Part shown: piece after piece, positions 51,820 through 60,984 of the stretch | Layout of the letters: every line of letters begins with the position of its first letter | How positions within the stretch are numbered: position 1 is the first letter of the stretch | Source: Streptomyces pristinaespiralis | GTDB taxonomy: Bacteria; Actinomycetota; Actinomycetes; Streptomycetales; Streptomycetaceae | Reading direction: 5' to 3' | NCBI RefSeq assembly: GCF_001278075.1 | Contig: NZ_CP011340.1 | Coordinates: 4,898,001-4,962,000 of the forward strand | DNA: 64,000 bases | The notes under the pieces: generated by a model | Database searches by the model: none | The model's input: the letters and a program-made list of their open reading frames with translations, nothing else | What the model was told of the DNA's origin: nothing | Position numbers and translations under genes: made by a program

Positions 51820-52280
51820 TGGCCGGGGACCCGTCGACACCCGGCATCGACGACTTCACCCGCCCCTACTGGGAGGCGGCCGCGGCCGGCGAACTGCTGA
51901 TCCGCCGCTGCGGCGCCTGCGGGCGGCCGCACCACTATCCGCGCGAGTTCTGCCCGCACTGCTGGAGCGAGGACGTCGGCTGGGAGCGGGCTTCCGGCCG
52001 CGCCACGCTCTACACCTGGTCCGTCGTCCACCGCAACGACCTGCCGCCCTTCACCGGCCGCGTGCCCTACACGGCGGCGCTGGTCGAACTCGCCGAAGGC
52101 GTGCGGATGATGACCGAGGTCGTGGAGTGCGAGCCGGACCGGCTGGCCGTCGGGACGGAGCTGACAGTCGCCTTCCGGACGGGGGAGGACGGCGTGAGCG
52201 TCCCGGTCTTCCGCCCGGCCGGACCCCCTCAGGGCCAGAGCAGCTCCCGCTCCCACTCGCCCCGGTCGGCCCGCCGGTAG
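51819..52280 (+). CDS. DUF35 (OB-fold, zinc ribbon) acyl-CoA-associated protein, first copy
   Basis: A 153-residue DUF35 protein. The N-terminal rubredoxin-like zinc ribbon holds CGACGRPHHYPREFCPHC, with four Cys, and is followed by an OB fold (ATLYTWSVVHRNDLPPF, YTAALVELAEGVRM). Such proteins bind and activate thiolase-type partners, as in the sterol side-chain aldolases. A thiolase gene lies downstream on the other strand. The last 16 or so residues are Ser/Arg-rich and run 52 bp into the convergent PNPOx gene, which suggests a lost original stop. Confidence 0.9.
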   Translation: MAGDPSTPGIDDFTRPYWEAAAAGELLIRRCGACGRPHHYPREFCPHCWSEDVGWERASGRATLYTWSVVHRNDLPPFTGRVPYTAALVELAEGVRMMTEVVECEPDRLAVGTELTVAFRTGEDGVSVPVFRPAGPPQGQSSSRSHSPRSARR

Positions 52281-52921
52281 CGCAGCCGCACATGCCGGCG
52301 CTGCTCGTCGCCCTGGAAGAACTCGGCCTCGCGCGGCTGGAGCACGTACAGGGTCCACGTCGGCACCGGGGCGTCCGGCTCGGCCCGCGCCCTCTCCCAC
52401 GCGTCCCGCGAGGCGCGCGCCAACTCCTCCACGCTGTCCAGCACCTCGCTCTGCCGCCCGGTCAGCGCCGCCGCCAGCGCACCCGTCGAGCGGGCGTGCA
52501 GATCGGCCCCGCTCTCCTCGGAGGAGGCGGGGACGACCCGGCCGCGGACCCTGACCTGGCGCCCCTGCGCGGCCCAGTAGAAGACGAGCGACGCCTCCGG
52601 CCTGGCCGCCAGCTGCCGGCCCTTCGCGCTGGTGGCGTGCGAGGCGAAGTGCCAGCCGTGCCCGTCGGCGTCGTGGAGCATCACGATCCGCGCGTCCGGA
52701 CGCCCCTGCGCGTCCACCGTCGCCAGGGTCATGGTGTGCGGCTCCGGCTGGCCGGCCGCGACGGCCTCGCCGAACCACCGGTGGAACAGCGGCAGCGGCT
52801 CACCGGGCGCGCCCGCCGGGTCGAAACCGGGCAGCTCGACGTCCCAGACGCGCTGCGCGTGCAGCAGGGCGCGGAAGGCCGCCTGCGGGTCGCGCTCTTC
52901 GTGGTCCATGGACGCATTCAA
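52229..52921 (-). CDS. Pyridoxamine 5'-phosphate oxidase-family (PdxH/PhzG-like) protein
   Basis: A 230-residue flavin-binding split-barrel protein. The FMN region ARIVMLHDADGHGWHFASHA, the segment EASLVFYWAAQGRQVRV and the C-terminal dimer motif RHVRLRYRRADRGEWERELL match PdxH/PhzG-type oxidases. It differs enough from true PdxH that another substrate is likely. GGGAGG precedes the ATG at 52921. It lies 25 bp after the thiolase gene on the same strand and is probably in its operon, which places it in the island regulon. Confidence 0.85.
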   Translation of the reverse strand: MNASMDHEERDPQAAFRALLHAQRVWDVELPGFDPAGAPGEPLPLFHRWFGEAVAAGQPEPHTMTLATVDAQGRPDARIVMLHDADGHGWHFASHATSAKGRQLAARPEASLVFYWAAQGRQVRVRGRVVPASSEESGADLHARSTGALAAALTGRQSEVLDSVEELARASRDAWERARAEPDAPVPTWTLYVLQPREAEFFQGDEQRRHVRLRYRRADRGEWERELLWP

Positions 52922-52946
52922 CCCTCCCAGCCGCCGGCGTGGGAGG

Positions 52947-54116
52947 TCAGCCCCGGCCCAGGACCACCGTCCCCGACGAGCAGAACCAGCCGCCCGTCCC
53001 CGACGCCACCGCGAGCGCCGGCAGCCGGCCGTCCGGCCTGCGTACCTGGTGGGCGCCGGCCTCGCCCCGCAACTGCCGCACGGCCTCCACGAGGAGGAAC
53101 AGTCCCCGCATGCCCGGGTGGCAGGCGGAGAGGCCGCCGCCGTCGGTGTTGACCGGCAGCCCCCCGTCCCGCAGCAGCCGCCCCTGCTCGACGAAGGCGC
53201 CGCCCTCGCCCTTGGCGCAGAAGCCGAGGTCCTCGAGCGTCACCAGGGTCATATAGGTGAAGGCGTCGTAGATCTCCGCGATGTCGATCTCGCCGGGCCG
53301 CACCCCTGCCCGCTCGAAGGCGAGCCGGCCGCTCACCGCCGCGGGGGAGACGGTGAAGTCGTCCCACTCCGACATGGTCGTGTGGGACACGTGCTCGCCG
53401 GTGCCGAGGATCCACACCGGGTCCTTCGCCGTGTCCGGTACGTACTCCTCCGCGGCCAGCAGCACCGCGCAGCCGCCGTCGCTGCGGATGCAGCAGTGCA
53501 GCCTGGTGAACGGGTCGGCGATCACCGGGCCGTCCAACACGTCGTCGACCGTGATCGGCTCACGGAACATGGCGTCCTCGTTGGCGGCGGCGTTCGCCCG
53601 TGCCTGCACCGCCACCTGGGCGAGCTGCTCCAGGGTCGTGCCGTACCGGTGCATGTGGCGGCGCGCGGCCATCGCGTACTTGGCGACGAGGGTGTGCCCG
53701 TACGGCACCTCGAACTGGAGCGGGCCCCGGGTGCCGAAGGACAGGTCGGAGGTGCGCCGTCCCGCCTTGATGTCGGCGCGGGCCGTGGATCCGTAGACCA
53801 GCAGCACCACATTGGCGTGACCGGCGGCGACGGCGTCGGCCGCGTGCGCCGCCATCACCTCCCAGCTCGCCCCGCCGACGGCCGTGGAGTCCACCCAGAG
53901 CGGCCGCAGGCCGAGGTACTCGGCGACCTCGGCCGGGGCGAACGTGCCGAGACCGGCCGAGGCGAGGCCGTCCACGACGGAGCGGTGGAGGCCGGAGTCG
54001 GCGAGTGCCCGGCGGGCCGCCTGGGCGTGCAGCGCGTAGGGGGTGAGGCCGTCGACGCGGCCGCAGTCGGAGAGGGACATGCCGACGACGGCGACCTTGC
54101 GCGGTGTGGAGGGCAT
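52947..54116 (-). CDS. Thiolase-fold (lipid-transfer/Ltp-like) protein, first copy
   Basis: A 389-residue thiolase-superfamily protein of the Ltp group. Typical parts are VAVVGMSLSDCGRVDGLTPY near the start, DIAEIYDAFTYMTLVTLEDLG and the NTDGGGLSACHPG loop. At the position of the thiolase nucleophile it reads VGGASWEVM, with no Cys, so it is unlikely to be a classical thiolase; aldolase or retro-aldol activity, as in Ltp2 with DUF35 partners, fits better. The ATG directly abuts an island operator with a TACCGT -10-like element inside, so the mRNA is probably leaderless. Confidence 0.88.
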   Translation of the reverse strand: MPSTPRKVAVVGMSLSDCGRVDGLTPYALHAQAARRALADSGLHRSVVDGLASAGLGTFAPAEVAEYLGLRPLWVDSTAVGGASWEVMAAHAADAVAAGHANVVLLVYGSTARADIKAGRRTSDLSFGTRGPLQFEVPYGHTLVAKYAMAARRHMHRYGTTLEQLAQVAVQARANAAANEDAMFREPITVDDVLDGPVIADPFTRLHCCIRSDGGCAVLLAAEEYVPDTAKDPVWILGTGEHVSHTTMSEWDDFTVSPAAVSGRLAFERAGVRPGEIDIAEIYDAFTYMTLVTLEDLGFCAKGEGGAFVEQGRLLRDGGLPVNTDGGGLSACHPGMRGLFLLVEAVRQLRGEAGAHQVRRPDGRLPALAVASGTGGWFCSSGTVVLGRG

Positions 54117-54139
54117 GTATCTGACGGTACATCAGATAC
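54117..54139. promoter_or_regulatory. Island operator, site 8
   Basis: The core CTGACG-GTA-CATCAG (54121-54135) has outer arms GTAT and ATAC, making the longest palindrome of the set. It touches the thiolase start codon. Confidence 0.7.
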
Positions 54140-54191
54140 GGGTGACGGCGGGGCGGAAGACGTCTGTGCATCCGCCGCGCGACGTCCTAAC

Positions 54192-54206
54192 ATGACGGCC
54201 CGTCAG
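54192..54206. promoter_or_regulatory. Island operator, site 9
   Basis: ATGACG-GCC-CGTCAG has one mismatch between its arms and is centred 31 bp before the acyl-CoA dehydrogenase start. Confidence 0.65.
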
Positions 54207-54229
54207 GAAGTCGTGGGCAGGAGCCGCCG

Positions 54230-55408
54230 ATGGACGCCGCCTTCACCGCCGAGCAGCGCGAGATCCGCCGCACGCTGCGCGAAGCGCTGACCAGACACGC
54301 GGGCCCCGCCGCGGCCGCCGCCCGCACCCCCCAGGGGTACGACACCGAGCTGTGGGCCCGCCTCGCGGGGCAACTAGGCCTGCCCGGCCTCGCGCTTCCC
54401 GCCCGGTACGGCGGCGCGGACTGCACCCTCACCGAACTCGCGCTCGCCTGCGAGGAGACCGGCCGGGTCCTGCTGCCTTCCCCGCTGCTCGCCACCGCCG
54501 GCCTCGTCGCCCCCCTGATCTGCGCACTCGGCACCCCCGAACAGCGCGAAGGCCTCCTGCCCCGTATCGCCGACGCCTCCCTGACCTGCGCGCTCGCCGT
54601 CCCCGGCAGCCTCGCGGAAGCGCTCGCGCTGACCGGCGACAACACGGCCGGCGCATGGGCGGGAGGCGGCCGGGCCGGCGGCATCCAGGCACGGCGGGCC
54701 GGCGACGGCTGGACCCTCTACGGCGAGGCCGCACAGGTGCTCGACGGCCACAGCGCCCGGCTGCTGCTCGTCGCCGCGCACACGGGCGGCTTCCCCCGCA
54801 GCCGCCCCCTGCTCTTCCTGGTCGGTGCCGACGCACCGGGCATGACCCGCACACGGCTGACGGCACTCGACGAGACCCGCCCGCAGGCCCGGATCGAACT
54901 CCGTGACAGCCCCGCCCGGCTCCTCGGCGAGGACGGGGCCGACGTGGCCGGAGCACTGCGCACGACGGGCTCCGGTGCCGCCGTCCTCCTCGCGGCGGAA
55001 GCGGTGGGATCCGCGGCGGGCTCGCTGTCACGGACCGTGGAGTACGTCGGCACCCGGGAACAGTTCGGACGCGCCATCGGCTCCTTCCAGGCCGTCAAAC
55101 ACCGGCTCGCCGATCTGTACGTCCACGTGGAGGCGGCCCGCTCCGCGGCGTACTACGCGGCCTGGGACCCGGCGGCGGGCGCCCTCGCACTCGCACAGTG
55201 CCTCGAGGCGCTGCGCACGGTCGCGGGCGAGACGATCCAGCTGCACGGCGGGATCGGCTTCACCTGGGAACACGACGCGCACCTGTACTTCAAGCGGGCA
55301 GCGGCCGACGAACTGCTCTTCGGCCCCGTCCACAGGCTGCGCGACACCGCGGCCGAACGGGCCGGACTGTTCGCGTCCGCCCGAGGGGAGGCTGCCGGCC
55401 GTCAGTGA
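54230..55408 (+). CDS. Acyl-CoA dehydrogenase (second-subunit type)
   Basis: A 392-residue acyl-CoA dehydrogenase. The N-terminal domain (FTAEQREIRRTLREAL) and the C-terminal QLHGGIGFTWEHDAHLYFKRA end are typical. The middle lacks the WCQGYSEPDAGSDLA-type motif seen in the other copies, which fits the helper-subunit class. Its partner might be the acyl-CoA dehydrogenase at 39994-41124. GGCAGGAG precedes the ATG. An island operator is 31 bp upstream. The 3' end overlaps the convergent membrane-protein gene by 7 bp. Confidence 0.9.
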   Translation: MDAAFTAEQREIRRTLREALTRHAGPAAAAARTPQGYDTELWARLAGQLGLPGLALPARYGGADCTLTELALACEETGRVLLPSPLLATAGLVAPLICALGTPEQREGLLPRIADASLTCALAVPGSLAEALALTGDNTAGAWAGGGRAGGIQARRAGDGWTLYGEAAQVLDGHSARLLLVAAHTGGFPRSRPLLFLVGADAPGMTRTRLTALDETRPQARIELRDSPARLLGEDGADVAGALRTTGSGAAVLLAAEAVGSAAGSLSRTVEYVGTREQFGRAIGSFQAVKHRLADLYVHVEAARSAAYYAAWDPAAGALALAQCLEALRTVAGETIQLHGGIGFTWEHDAHLYFKRAAADELLFGPVHRLRDTAAERAGLFASARGEAAGRQ

Positions 55409-56004
55409 CGCCTGAACCTCGAGTGCCGGGTCGGCTCCTCCTCGTCCCCGGGCCGCGCGTCGTACCGGCCCTCTCCCTGATAGGGACCTGGGCCGTTCGG
55501 GTCGCGGCCGTACGGACCCCAGTCGTCCGCCGCCGCCGGCACATGGCCCGGGGGCTCCTCGTCGTACGGCTCCTCACGCCTGCGGCGCAGCGCGCGGCGA
55601 CCGCTCATCAGCGCGGCGGCGAGCAGCAGCAGCACACCACCGCCGAAGGCGAGCGCCACGCCCAGCCCGAGCCCGTCGCCGTCGCCGCCCGCCGTGAGAC
55701 TGCCGGCGGCCTGGCCCTGCCGGACCATCCACAGGACGGTGAAGCCGAGGACGACCACGCCGGCGAGCGCCACCAGCAGGCGGGAGCGCAGCAGCAGGCC
55801 GATCAGGGTGAGCAGGGCGGCGAAGGCCATGGGGAGCAGGACGGACGTGAACAGCCCGCCGTCGTTCGAGGTGATGCCCCCGAACAGGTCCTGGATGCGG
55901 TAGTCGCTCCCGTGACGGCCGTCGTACCAGACACGGAAAGGGCTCCATACGGCGGCCGTCGCTCCGATGAGAGCGAGGATCGAGCCGATGACGTTGCGGA
56001 TCAT
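55402..56004 (-). CDS. Four-TM membrane protein of unknown function
   Basis: A 200-residue membrane protein with TMs at about residues 5-22 (IGSILALIGATAAVWSPF), 55-72, 77-95 and 113-133 and a charged C-terminal tail with RRALRRRREEPYDEEPPG. An extracytoplasmic loop of about 30 residues follows TM1 (GRHGSDYRIQDLFGGI). The family is widespread in Streptomyces without an assigned role. It lies 99 bp upstream of the kinase gene on the same strand. Confidence 0.8.
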   Translation of the reverse strand: MIRNVIGSILALIGATAAVWSPFRVWYDGRHGSDYRIQDLFGGITSNDGGLFTSVLLPMAFAALLTLIGLLLRSRLLVALAGVVVLGFTVLWMVRQGQAAGSLTAGGDGDGLGLGVALAFGGGVLLLLAAALMSGRRALRRRREEPYDEEPPGHVPAAADDWGPYGRDPNGPGPYQGEGRYDARPGDEEEPTRHSRFRRH

Positions 56005-56103
56005 CGCCGGCCTCCTTCTGTCGCCGCAGCCGACGGCGACATGCGGCGGGTACCCAGCGGATCCGTCTTGAACCGGGGCCCCGCCCGGGACCCCCGCGCC
56101 ACG

Positions 56104-58440
56104 TCAGCGCGCCGCCGCTCCCCGCCCCGTCGCCGTCCCCTTCACCGCGTCCAGCGCGTACACGCAGCGGTCCTTGCTGCACGCGTACACCACACCGTTC
56201 CGCGCCACCGGCGACCCCGTGATCTCGCCACCGGTCGCCAGCTTCCAGCGGAGCTGGCCGCCGCTCGCGTCGAGCGTGTAAAGGACGTGGTCGGCGGAGC
56301 CGAAGTGGACGCGGCCGTCCGCGACGACCGGGGTGCCGACGACCTCGCCGCCGGCCGCGAAGCGCCACATCGGGGTGCCGGTCACGGCGTCGAGGGTGTA
56401 GAGCGCCGAGCCGCTGCCGACGTGGACGTTGCCGGCCGCGACGAGTACTGGCTCGCTGGACTGGCGGGACTCCGTGGCGATGCGCCACCGGTCCTTGCCG
56501 GTCGTGGCGTCCAGCGCGTAGACGGTGCCGAGGTAGTCGGCGAGGTACACGCCGCCGCCGGTCACGGCGGGGCCGGGCGCGAACGCGGGCGGCGAGAGGA
56601 ACACCGCGGGCGCCTCGAAGTGCCAGCGCACCAGCCCGGACGTGATGTCGACCGCGAGCACCCGGGTGCCGGCGGAGACGTACACATAGCCGTCGGGGGC
56701 GGGCTGCACCCGTACGGGCACGTTCCCGCACGAGGCCGCGTCCCCGATCGGGTACGACCAGCGTTCTTCGCCGGTGCGTGCCTCCAGGGCGCGCAGCCGC
56801 GCGTCCTTCCACACGTACACCGTGTCGCCGAAGATCGCGGGGCCGGCCTCCGGGGTCTCGAAGTCGTTCTGGGCGCCGGTGATCTCCCACAGCTTCTCGC
56901 CGTTGGATGCTTCCCACGCCTGCACACCGCCACCTCGGGTGCCGGTGAGGACGGTGCCGCGGTCGACCTTGAGGGAGTACACCCAGGCGTCGGTCTGGAG
57001 CCGCCAGCGTTCGTGGCCGGTGGCGGCGTCGAGCGCGTACAGCGTCGGACCGTCGGAGGCGTGGATGCGGCCGGCGGCGACCGCCATCGCCCAGGCCACG
57101 TCCCGCGTCTTGAACTGACGGCGGCCGGTCCCCACGTCCAGCGCGTGCACCTCGAAGGAGGTGACGTAGAGGAGGTCACCGTCGACGACCGGAGTGCCCC
57201 ACACGTCGTTCGACATGCGGAAACGCCAGGGCCGCCAGTGGGCGGGGCCGGTCTCCGGCGCCTGCGCCGGGGGCGGGACGGGCGAGGGTGGCGCGGCCAC
57301 CGCGCCGCCGGGGGCGTCGCCGCCCCGTCCGGCGGGCGGCCGGACCCAGCCGGTGGCCGGTCCGGCCTCCGCGACCACGGCCCGGCCGGTTTCGGCGACC
57401 CGGGGACCGGGCCCGATGGGCACGTTGGAGCCGGGCAGCCGCACCGGGGCGTGCGAGGGCGCCGCCTGCGGCTGGGGCGGCGACGGCGGGACGGGCGGCG
57501 GGGTGGGGAGCGAGGGCGCGGGGCGCTGGGAAGCGGCATGCGGGCGGCCGCCGCCGCGACGGGTCTCGATCATGGCGGTGGCCGAGGTGGGCAGCCACGC
57601 GGACGCGGTGCCGCTGTCGTCGCCGCCGGAGGAGAAGAGATGGGGTGCGAGCTGCGCCTGGAGGTCCTCGGGCGTGGGCCGCAGCGCGGCGTCCATCTGC
57701 ATGCACGAGTCGATCAGCGGCCGCAGCTCGTCCGGGAGCCCTTCGAGGTCCGGGCCCTCCCGCAGCAGCATGAAGACGGTCTCCACGGGGTTCGCGCCGT
57801 GGAAGGGCGCATGCCCGGTGGCCGCGAAGACCAGGGTGGAGCCGAGGGAGAAGACGTCACTGGCGCCGGTCACGCTGCGGGAGTCGCGGGCCTGCTCGGG
57901 CGACATGTACGCGGGCGTCCCGACGGCGACGTTGGTCATGGTCAGCCGGGTGTTGGAGACGCCGGACGCGATACCGAAGTCGATGACGCGGGGCCCGTCC
58001 TCCACGACCAGCACGTTGGACGGCTTGAGGTCCCGGTGGACGAGGCCCGCGCCGTGGATGGACTGCAGGGCCTCCGCGATGCCCGCCGCGAGCCAGCGGA
58101 CGGCCTGGGCGGGCAGGGGACCGCACTCGTTGATGATCTCCTCGAGCGAGGGCGCGGGGACGTAGGCGGTGGCCAGCCACGGCACCGCGGCGCGCGGGTC
58201 GGCGTCGACCACGGCGGCGGTGTAGAAGCCGCTGACCGCGCGGGCCGCCTCCACCTCGCGCGTGAAGCGGACGCGGAACAGCTGGTCCTCCGCGAGCTCG
58301 GTCCGCACGGTCTTGATCGCGACCCGGCGGCCGGACGCCGACCTGGCGAGATAGACCAGTCCCATGCCACCGGCACCGAGCCGGCCCAGCACCTCGAACG
58401 GACCGATCCGTCTCGGGTCGTGCTGCGTCAGCTGCTCCAT
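56104..58440 (-). CDS. Ser/Thr protein kinase with PQQ-type beta-propeller
   Basis: A 778-residue kinase. The Hanks-type domain covers about residues 12-270: Gly loop [20 protein letters not shown] lysine, [25 protein letters not shown] activation loop and [10 protein letters not shown]. All catalytic residues are present. A Pro/Ala-rich linker (about 290-410) leads to a PQQ/YVTN-type beta-propeller of about seven repeats ([20 protein letters not shown], and repeats ending YALDAATG). I see no TM helix, so both parts appear cytoplasmic, unlike PknD-type receptors. The ATG at 58440 starts directly before the kinase fold. Confidence 0.92.
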   Translation of the reverse strand: MEQLTQHDPRRIGPFEVLGRLGAGGMGLVYLARSASGRRVAIKTVRTELAEDQLFRVRFTREVEAARAVSGFYTAAVVDADPRAAVPWLATAYVPAPSLEEIINECGPLPAQAVRWLAAGIAEALQSIHGAGLVHRDLKPSNVLVVEDGPRVIDFGIASGVSNTRLTMTNVAVGTPAYMSPEQARDSRSVTGASDVFSLGSTLVFAATGHAPFHGANPVETVFMLLREGPDLEGLPDELRPLIDSCMQMDAALRPTPEDLQAQLAPHLFSSGGDDSGTASAWLPTSATAMIETRRGGGRPHAASQRPAPSLPTPPPVPPSPPQPQAAPSHAPVRLPGSNVPIGPGPRVAETGRAVVAEAGPATGWVRPPAGRGGDAPGGAVAAPPSPVPPPAQAPETGPAHWRPWRFRMSNDVWGTPVVDGDLLYVTSFEVHALDVGTGRRQFKTRDVAWAMAVAAGRIHASDGPTLYALDAATGHERWRLQTDAWVYSLKVDRGTVLTGTRGGGVQAWEASNGEKLWEITGAQNDFETPEAGPAIFGDTVYVWKDARLRALEARTGEERWSYPIGDAASCGNVPVRVQPAPDGYVYVSAGTRVLAVDITSGLVRWHFEAPAVFLSPPAFAPGPAVTGGGVYLADYLGTVYALDATTGKDRWRIATESRQSSEPVLVAAGNVHVGSGSALYTLDAVTGTPMWRFAAGGEVVGTPVVADGRVHFGSADHVLYTLDASGGQLRWKLATGGEITGSPVARNGVVYACSKDRCVYALDAVKGTATGRGAAAR

Positions 58441-58631
58441 ACCTGCGTGCCACCTCCCCGTACGGGCTCCCACGAAATGGAGCCCGTCACTTACAGCCCC
58501 GTGCAGGGTCTCACCATCGAGCCCCTCAGCGGTGAGCACCCTGATTCTTCCTGTACGGGGCCACGGTTGCGAACCCGGGGGCGGATCGGGGTGTCTCACC
58601 GCGTTTCGGGCACCGCTGTGAGCGCGGTGCG

Positions 58632-58658
58632 CGGCCGGCGCCCGGCAGGCGCCGGCCG
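58632..58658 (-). terminator. Terminator of the small secreted-protein gene
   Basis: CGGCCGGCGCC pairs perfectly with GGCGCCGGCCG around CGGCA, 19 bases past the stop on the minus strand. Confidence 0.7.
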
Positions 58659-58677
58659 GGGAGCGTACGGCCCCAGG

Positions 58678-58992
58678 TCAGAGACGCGCCTCCAGATGCC
58701 CCGTGGCGCGCAGCGAACCGCCGCAGGAGATCGTGTCGCTGCCGTCGCCGGTGTGCCAGGCCCCGTGCAGTGTGTTGACGCGGACCGGCCACCTGGGGTT
58801 GCTCACGTCGTCGCAGTCGACGACGAGCCGCCAGGTGTAGGAGGAGCCGCTGTAGCAGGTGGCGGAGGCGGTGTCGCCGCTTCCTGCGAGGTGGCACGGC
58901 AGGCGGGCGGCGGAGGCGGGGGTGGCGGCGAGCAGTCCGGCGGCCATGGCCGCGGCGGCGGCCAGTCCCAGGGTGGTCTTCGTGCGTGGCAC
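58678..58992 (-). CDS. Small secreted cysteine-containing protein
   Basis: A 104-residue exported protein. The signal peptide spans about residues 1-29 (LGLAAAAAMAAGLLAATPASA). The mature part of 75 residues has four Cys (LPCHL, ATCYS, VDCDD, SCGGS), enough for two disulfides, with a beta-rich look. I do not recognise a family. AAAGGA precedes the GTG at 58992; longer versions would bury the signal peptide. A strong terminator follows. Confidence 0.7.
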   Translation of the reverse strand: MPRTKTTLGLAAAAAMAAGLLAATPASAARLPCHLAGSGDTASATCYSGSSYTWRLVVDCDDVSNPRWPVRVNTLHGAWHTGDGSDTISCGGSLRATGHLEARL

Positions 58993-59087
58993 GGGACGGT
59001 CCTTTCCATGTGGGGGGATGAGGGCCCCACTATGGATCAGCTCCATGCCCTAGGTCTAGACCATTGTCGGACCCAACTCTTCTTGAA

Positions 59088-60008
59088 TCAGGCGCTCTTG
59101 GCCGCTTCGCCGTCCTCGTCCGCCGCGTCGCGGTCCGCCCGTCGCGACCCGCCACCGGACCCGGGCGGCGCCCCGCGGCTCTCGGTCTCCCGCGGCCCGC
59201 CGGGCGCGGCCGACCGGTCCGGCTCCGCCAGCACCGCGAAGGTGGCCCCCTGGTTGTCGCCGAACACGGCGATCCGTCCGTACGGGGTGTCGGACGGGAC
59301 GGTGCGGATCCGGCCGCCGAGGCGGACGACGGCCTCGGCCGTCGCGTCGCAGTCGGTGACGCAGAAGTAGACGAGGAAGTGGTCGGGCATCTCCGGCGGG
59401 AACTCGTCCGTGATCGTGCTGCGACCGCCGACGGCCGTGCTCTCGCCCGGTTCCGTGCCGGCCGGCGACCACATGCGGAAGCCGGTCATGGTGCCGGTGA
59501 GGTCCGTGCCCTGGAAGTGGAACACCGACTCGTAGAAGTCGTCCGCGCGCTCGTGGTCCCGGGTGTACACCTCGGTCCAGCAGAACGAGTTCGGCTCGCC
59601 CTGCTTCTCGAAGCCCTGCCGGGTGCCCGCCTGCCACAGGCCGAACACCGCGCCGCCGGGGTCCGCGGCGACCGCGGAGATCCCCGCCGAGTCGACGGGC
59701 AGCGGGTCGTTGATCAGCCGGCCGCCGTGCTCGGCGATGCGGCGGCCGAGGGCCGTGGCGTCCGGGGTGGCGAAGTAGACGCCCCAGACGGTGGGCATAC
59801 GGCCGTCCCGCTTGGGCGTCAGCGCGCCGACCAGCCGTCCGTCGCTGAAGGCGTCGGCGTAACGGCCGCGGACGCCGCCGGGGACGTGGCCGCCGCCCCG
59901 CTCGGAGAAGGTCCAGCCGAAGAGCTCGCCGTAGAAGCGCTTGCCCGCCTCCACGTCAGGGAGCGATGCGTCCACCCAGCACGGCGTGCCCTCTGTGAAT
60001 GCGGCCAT
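59088..60008 (-). CDS. VOC (glyoxalase/bleomycin resistance-like) protein
   Basis: A 306-residue protein with two VOC domains (about residues 5-125 and 135-255). The first starts PCWVDASLPDVEAGKRFYGE and the second FCWTEVYTRDHERADDFYES, as in the tandem-glyoxalase proteins of Streptomyces. Metal ligands are incomplete, so binding or isomerase roles are possible. A disordered tail of about 45 residues (GGPRETESRGAPPG, DEDGEAAKSA) follows. GGAAGGA precedes the ATG at 60008. Confidence 0.85.
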   Translation of the reverse strand: MAAFTEGTPCWVDASLPDVEAGKRFYGELFGWTFSERGGGHVPGGVRGRYADAFSDGRLVGALTPKRDGRMPTVWGVYFATPDATALGRRIAEHGGRLINDPLPVDSAGISAVAADPGGAVFGLWQAGTRQGFEKQGEPNSFCWTEVYTRDHERADDFYESVFHFQGTDLTGTMTGFRMWSPAGTEPGESTAVGGRSTITDEFPPEMPDHFLVYFCVTDCDATAEAVVRLGGRIRTVPSDTPYGRIAVFGDNQGATFAVLAEPDRSAAPGGPRETESRGAPPGSGGGSRRADRDAADEDGEAAKSA

Positions 60009-60177
60009 GGACCTGATTCCTTCCCTGGGTGTGGTGCCCGTCACCCTCAAGCTAACGGCGCATCACGCGGGGCGCGCGGAATCAAATCGAACGTATGGGC
60101 GATAGATGCCGTTTTGACGGGGCCGGACGGTCGAAAGGGGTGTTCAGGGCGCCTCCGTGGGGGCCGGTCCCGTCGAG

Positions 60178-60211
60178 TTGTCCACCGAAGTTGTCCACAG
60201 GCTGTTGATAA
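60178..60211. promoter_or_regulatory. Cluster of DnaA-box-like sites
   Basis: TTGTCCACC (60178-60186) and TTGTCCACA (60191-60199) are direct repeats matching the Streptomyces DnaA box. TGTTGATAA (60203-60211) is a related box on the other strand. Confidence 0.5.
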
Positions 60212-60278
60212 CACTATTGCTGTCCGTGGCCGGCACCCCATTTGCAGTCGGCCGAATCGCGCGCCGATCACCCCTCGG

Positions 60279-60284
60279 TAAGCT
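60279..60284 (+). promoter_or_regulatory. -10 element for a leaderless TetR gene
   Basis: TAAGCT ends seven bases before the ATG at 60291, and no ribosome-binding site is present. Confidence 0.4.
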
Positions 60285-60290
60285 GACGGC

Positions 60291-60938
60291 ATGACAGGAC
60301 AAGTGCGCACCGTCGACGGCCGGGTAGCCGGCCGACGCGGGCAGGCGACGCGGCAGAAACTGCTCGACTGCCTCAGTGAGATGCTCAGCTCGTCGCCGTA
60401 CCGGGACGTCAAGGTCATCGACGTGGCCCGTAAAGCGGGCACTTCACCGGCGACGTTCTACCAGTACTTCCCGGACGTCGAGGGCGCCGTTCTCGAAATT
60501 GCCGAGGAAATGGCCAAGGAGGGCGCGGAGTTGACCGAACTGGTCTCCGGGCGCTCCTGGGTCGGCAAGGCGGGCTGGCAGACGGCGGAGGAACTGGTCG
60601 AGGGCTTCCTCGACTTCTGGCGCCGCAACGACGCCATCCTCCGTGTGGTCGATCTCGGTGCGGCCGAGGGCGACAAGCGGTTCTACAAGATCCGTATGAA
60701 GATCCTGAACTCGGTCACCAACTCCCTCACGGACGCCGTCAAGGAGCTCCAGGGCAAGGGCAAGGTCGACAAGGACGTCAGCCCCGGGGCGATGGCCGGA
60801 TCGCTGGTGGCGATGCTCGCCGCGGTCGCCTCGCACCAGAAGGGCTTCACGACCTGGGGGGTCAAGCAGGCCGAACTCAAGCCGAATCTGGCCCTGTTGG
60901 TACACCTCGGCATCACCGGCAAGAAGCCCGCGAAGTAA
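60291..60938 (+). CDS. TetR-family transcriptional regulator
   Basis: A 215-residue regulator. The helix-turn-helix domain (about residues 20-70) contains VIDVARKAGTSPATFYQYFP. The rest is a helical ligand domain ending in a Lys-rich tail (TGKKPAK). I recall close relatives as conserved through Streptomyces. It stands alone between a VOC gene and a small exported-protein gene. Its upstream region has DnaA-like boxes but no copy of the island palindrome, so there is no evidence of autoregulation through that operator. It could still act on the island. A strong terminator follows. Confidence 0.9.
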   Translation: MTGQVRTVDGRVAGRRGQATRQKLLDCLSEMLSSSPYRDVKVIDVARKAGTSPATFYQYFPDVEGAVLEIAEEMAKEGAELTELVSGRSWVGKAGWQTAEELVEGFLDFWRRNDAILRVVDLGAAEGDKRFYKIRMKILNSVTNSLTDAVKELQGKGKVDKDVSPGAMAGSLVAMLAAVASHQKGFTTWGVKQAELKPNLALLVHLGITGKKPAK

Positions 60939-60984
60939 CGGCCCCACACAGCCGCCCGCCTGGTGCCGGGCGCGAGTCCTGTCA

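Noticed and set aside
60291..60938. The TetR gene as the cognate regulator of the nine-site island operator
   Set aside because: Its own upstream region lacks the palindrome, and TetR regulators usually control themselves. It remains possible but is not supported.
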